A stretch of DNA of 64,000 nucleotides from Cryobacterium cryoconiti (GTDB lineage: Bacteria > Actinomycetota > Actinomycetes > Actinomycetales > Microbacteriaceae). Location: NCBI RefSeq assembly GCF_004403065.1, contig NZ_SOHA01000001.1, positions 62,001 through 126,000 on the forward strand, given 5' to 3'. The position numbers and the translations under genes were made by a program. The notes beneath the pieces were generated by a model. That model was not told the DNA's origin, did no database searches, and saw nothing but the letters and a program-made list of their open reading frames with translations. Positions within the stretch are counted from its first letter, which is position 1. Every line of letters begins with the position of its first letter. Shown in pieces: positions 62,163-64,000 of this stretch.

Positions 62163-62540
62163 TCAGCGGCCGGTCGACGTGATCTCGTCGGCGTTGTCGG
62201 CGATCCAGTCCATCAGGGGGAGGAGCCGCAGGGCGAGCTCGTGGCCCAGCTCCGTCAGCTCGTAGTCGACGCGAGGCGGAATGGATGCCTGTGCCTCCCG
62301 GTGCACGAAGCCGTCGGCCTCGAGGGTGCGCAGCGTTGACGCCAGCATCTTCTCGCTGATCCCCTCGATGGCGCGCCGCAGCTCTCCCCAGCGCAGCGAC
62401 TCCTGCTGGAGTGCGAGCAGGATGAGCACGCCCCATTTGCTGGTGACATGGTCGAGGACGGTGCGGGTGGCGCACTTTTTCGGGAACACGCCGTCGGTGA
62501 CGCCGGGTCGGGCCCGGGAAACCTCAAAACTAACCTTCAT
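62163..62540 (-). CDS. HxlR family transcriptional regulator
   Basis: 125 residues. The single Cys near the N-terminus (KKCATRTVLDHVTSKWGVLI) is typical of redox- or aldehyde-sensing HxlR proteins. The winged helix follows: LRWGELRRAIEGISEKMLAS and VDYELTELGHELA. It is divergent from the QorB-like gene, the same arrangement as E. coli ytfH and qorB/ytfG. ATG 62540 is next to the shared operator. Confidence 0.93.
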   Translation of the reverse strand: MKVSFEVSRARPGVTDGVFPKKCATRTVLDHVTSKWGVLILLALQQESLRWGELRRAIEGISEKMLASTLRTLEADGFVHREAQASIPPRVDYELTELGHELALRLLPLMDWIADNADEITSTGR

Positions 62541-62542
62541 GT

Positions 62543-62569
62543 AGGTAGCTTACAAATAAGTGGGTACCT
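62543..62569. promoter_or_regulatory. Nested inverted repeat between hxlR and the QorB-like gene
   Basis: AGGTA (62543-62547) with TACCT (62565-62569) encloses CTTA (62549-62552) with TAAG (62557-62560). The symmetric AT-rich site sits between the divergent starts and is the likely HxlR operator. Confidence 0.5.
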
Positions 62570-62636
62570 GCACGGGGGAAGTATCGGCCCGGCTGCGTCG
62601 TTGACACGGACAAGCAACCGGAAGGACACCACCCTC

Positions 62637-63491
<855 letters not shown>

Positions 63492-63519
63492 GGCACCGGG
63501 AGTCGGGGAGACCCGGTCG

Positions 63520-64000
63520 CTAGTGGCCGCCGCCCAGGTTTCCGGCCAGGCGGCTGTGCATCGTCGAACTGGCTTCGTTCATGCCCTCGATCACCACACG
63601 CTTGCCGTGGCGTTCGTACTTGCTGGTGATGGCGTCGAGTGCGGCGACGGTCGAGGCATCCCAGATGTGGGAGTTCGCAACGTCGATCACGATGCGGTCC
63701 GGGTCGTCCGCGTATTCGAACTGGGTCGTGAGGTCGTTGCTGGAGGCGAAGAACAGAGCCCCGGTGACCGTGTAATAGGCGGTGGGAACGGGTTCGCCCT
63801 CGGGCAGGGTACGCTCCACATTCACGAAGTGGGCGACGCGGCGGGCGAACGCGACCATGGCCACGAGCACCCCCACCATGACGCCGATGGCCAGGTTGTG
63901 GGTGAGCACGATCACGATCACGGTCGAGAGCATGACGCTGGTCTCGCTCTTGGGCATGCGCTTGAGGGTGCTCCAGCGGATGCTGTGCCAGTCGAAGGTG
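63520..64000 (-). CDS. SulP family anion transporter, C-terminal part
   Basis: The gene is cut by the window edge; about 160 C-terminal residues are present. TFDWHSIRWSTLKRMPKSET leads into the last hydrophobic segments (VMLSTVIVIVLTHNLAIGVM and a following helix). The cytoplasmic STAS domain follows: YYTVTGALFFASSNDLTTQF then IVIDVANSHIWDASTVAALD. The DxSxxxAL motif (DASTVAAL) fits SulP. Sulfate, bicarbonate or another anion could be the substrate. The N-terminal domain lies outside the window. Confidence 0.92.
   Translation of the reverse strand, partial: TFDWHSIRWSTLKRMPKSETSVMLSTVIVIVLTHNLAIGVMVGVLVAMVAFARRVAHFVNVERTLPEGEPVPTAYYTVTGALFFASSNDLTTQFEYADDPDRIVIDVANSHIWDASTVAALDAITSKYERHGKRVVIEGMNEASSTMHSRLAGNLGGGH

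Overview
The window is chromosomal DNA of a high-GC Gram-positive actinobacterium, most likely a Microbacteriaceae member (Cryobacterium/Leifsonia type). This rests on the GC-rich codon use, the actinobacterial gene set (DUF3090 trio, Holin-X/DUF3618 operon, DUF222-HNH 13E12 protein, DrrAB-type exporter) and short GGTTGAGCCTGTCGAAACC-type intergenic repeats. The assignment is inferred from gene content and was not searched. The window holds 54 apparently intact or edge-truncated protein genes and one rearranged pseudogene. No rRNA, tRNA, CRISPR array or recognisable insertion sequence was seen. No gene-free stretch exceeds 300 bases.

Layout. 0.3-3.4 kb: malate synthase G and an aldo/keto reductase. 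3.4-5.2 kb: a glgX debranching-enzyme gene broken by an internal inversion plus deletion. 5.3-7.1 kb: a three-gene envelope/stress-type operon (DUF3618, Holin-X, Ala-rich coiled coil). 7.3-14.7 kb: serine hydrolase, then an alcohol-to-acid pair (GMC oxidoreductase and aldehyde dehydrogenase) with an AraC regulator and an MFS carrier. 14.8-20.3 kb: quinone-oxidoreductase-like enzyme, LuxR regulator, two small membrane proteins and a ferric-reductase-like flavocytochrome. 20.3-24.8 kb: a 1470-residue protein joining a CHAT protease, an alpha/beta hydrolase and a caspase-like (C14) protease. 24.9-30.4 kb: SDR, an acidic unknown, the retinal-forming pair crtY-blh, LysE exporter and DUF808 protein. 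30.5-33.4 kb: PadR regulator, AarF/UbiB kinase, iron-permease-like protein. 33.6-37.4 kb: four-gene glycine betaine/choline-type ABC importer. 37.6-40.9 kb: RHH regulator, DUF4097 and DrrAB-like exporter. 41-43 kb: conserved phosphatase-DUF3090-SCO1664 trio. 43-45.9 kb: anaerobic ribonucleotide reductase nrdD-nrdG. 46-49.5 kb: pseudouridine synthase, an HNH protein flanked by repeat arrays, and ArfB. 49.5-55.6 kb: MobA-like aromatic hydroxylase behind an IclR-type palindrome, HAD phosphatase, and a kinase-M23-aminotransferase fusion. 55.6-64 kb: UvrA-like ABC protein, semialdehyde dehydrogenase, aldo/keto reductase, ArsR-SRPBCC pair, CsbD, divergent HxlR/QorB pair, and the end of a SulP transporter.

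Most of the window is metabolic and transport housekeeping with local regulators. Several regulators have palindromes at the expected place (RHH, PadR, ArsR, HxlR, IclR-type). The most unusual items are the CHAT-hydrolase-caspase protein, the scrambled glgX, the inverted-orientation repeat arrays around the HNH gene, and the kinase/phospho-lyase-like fusion with a degenerate M23 module.
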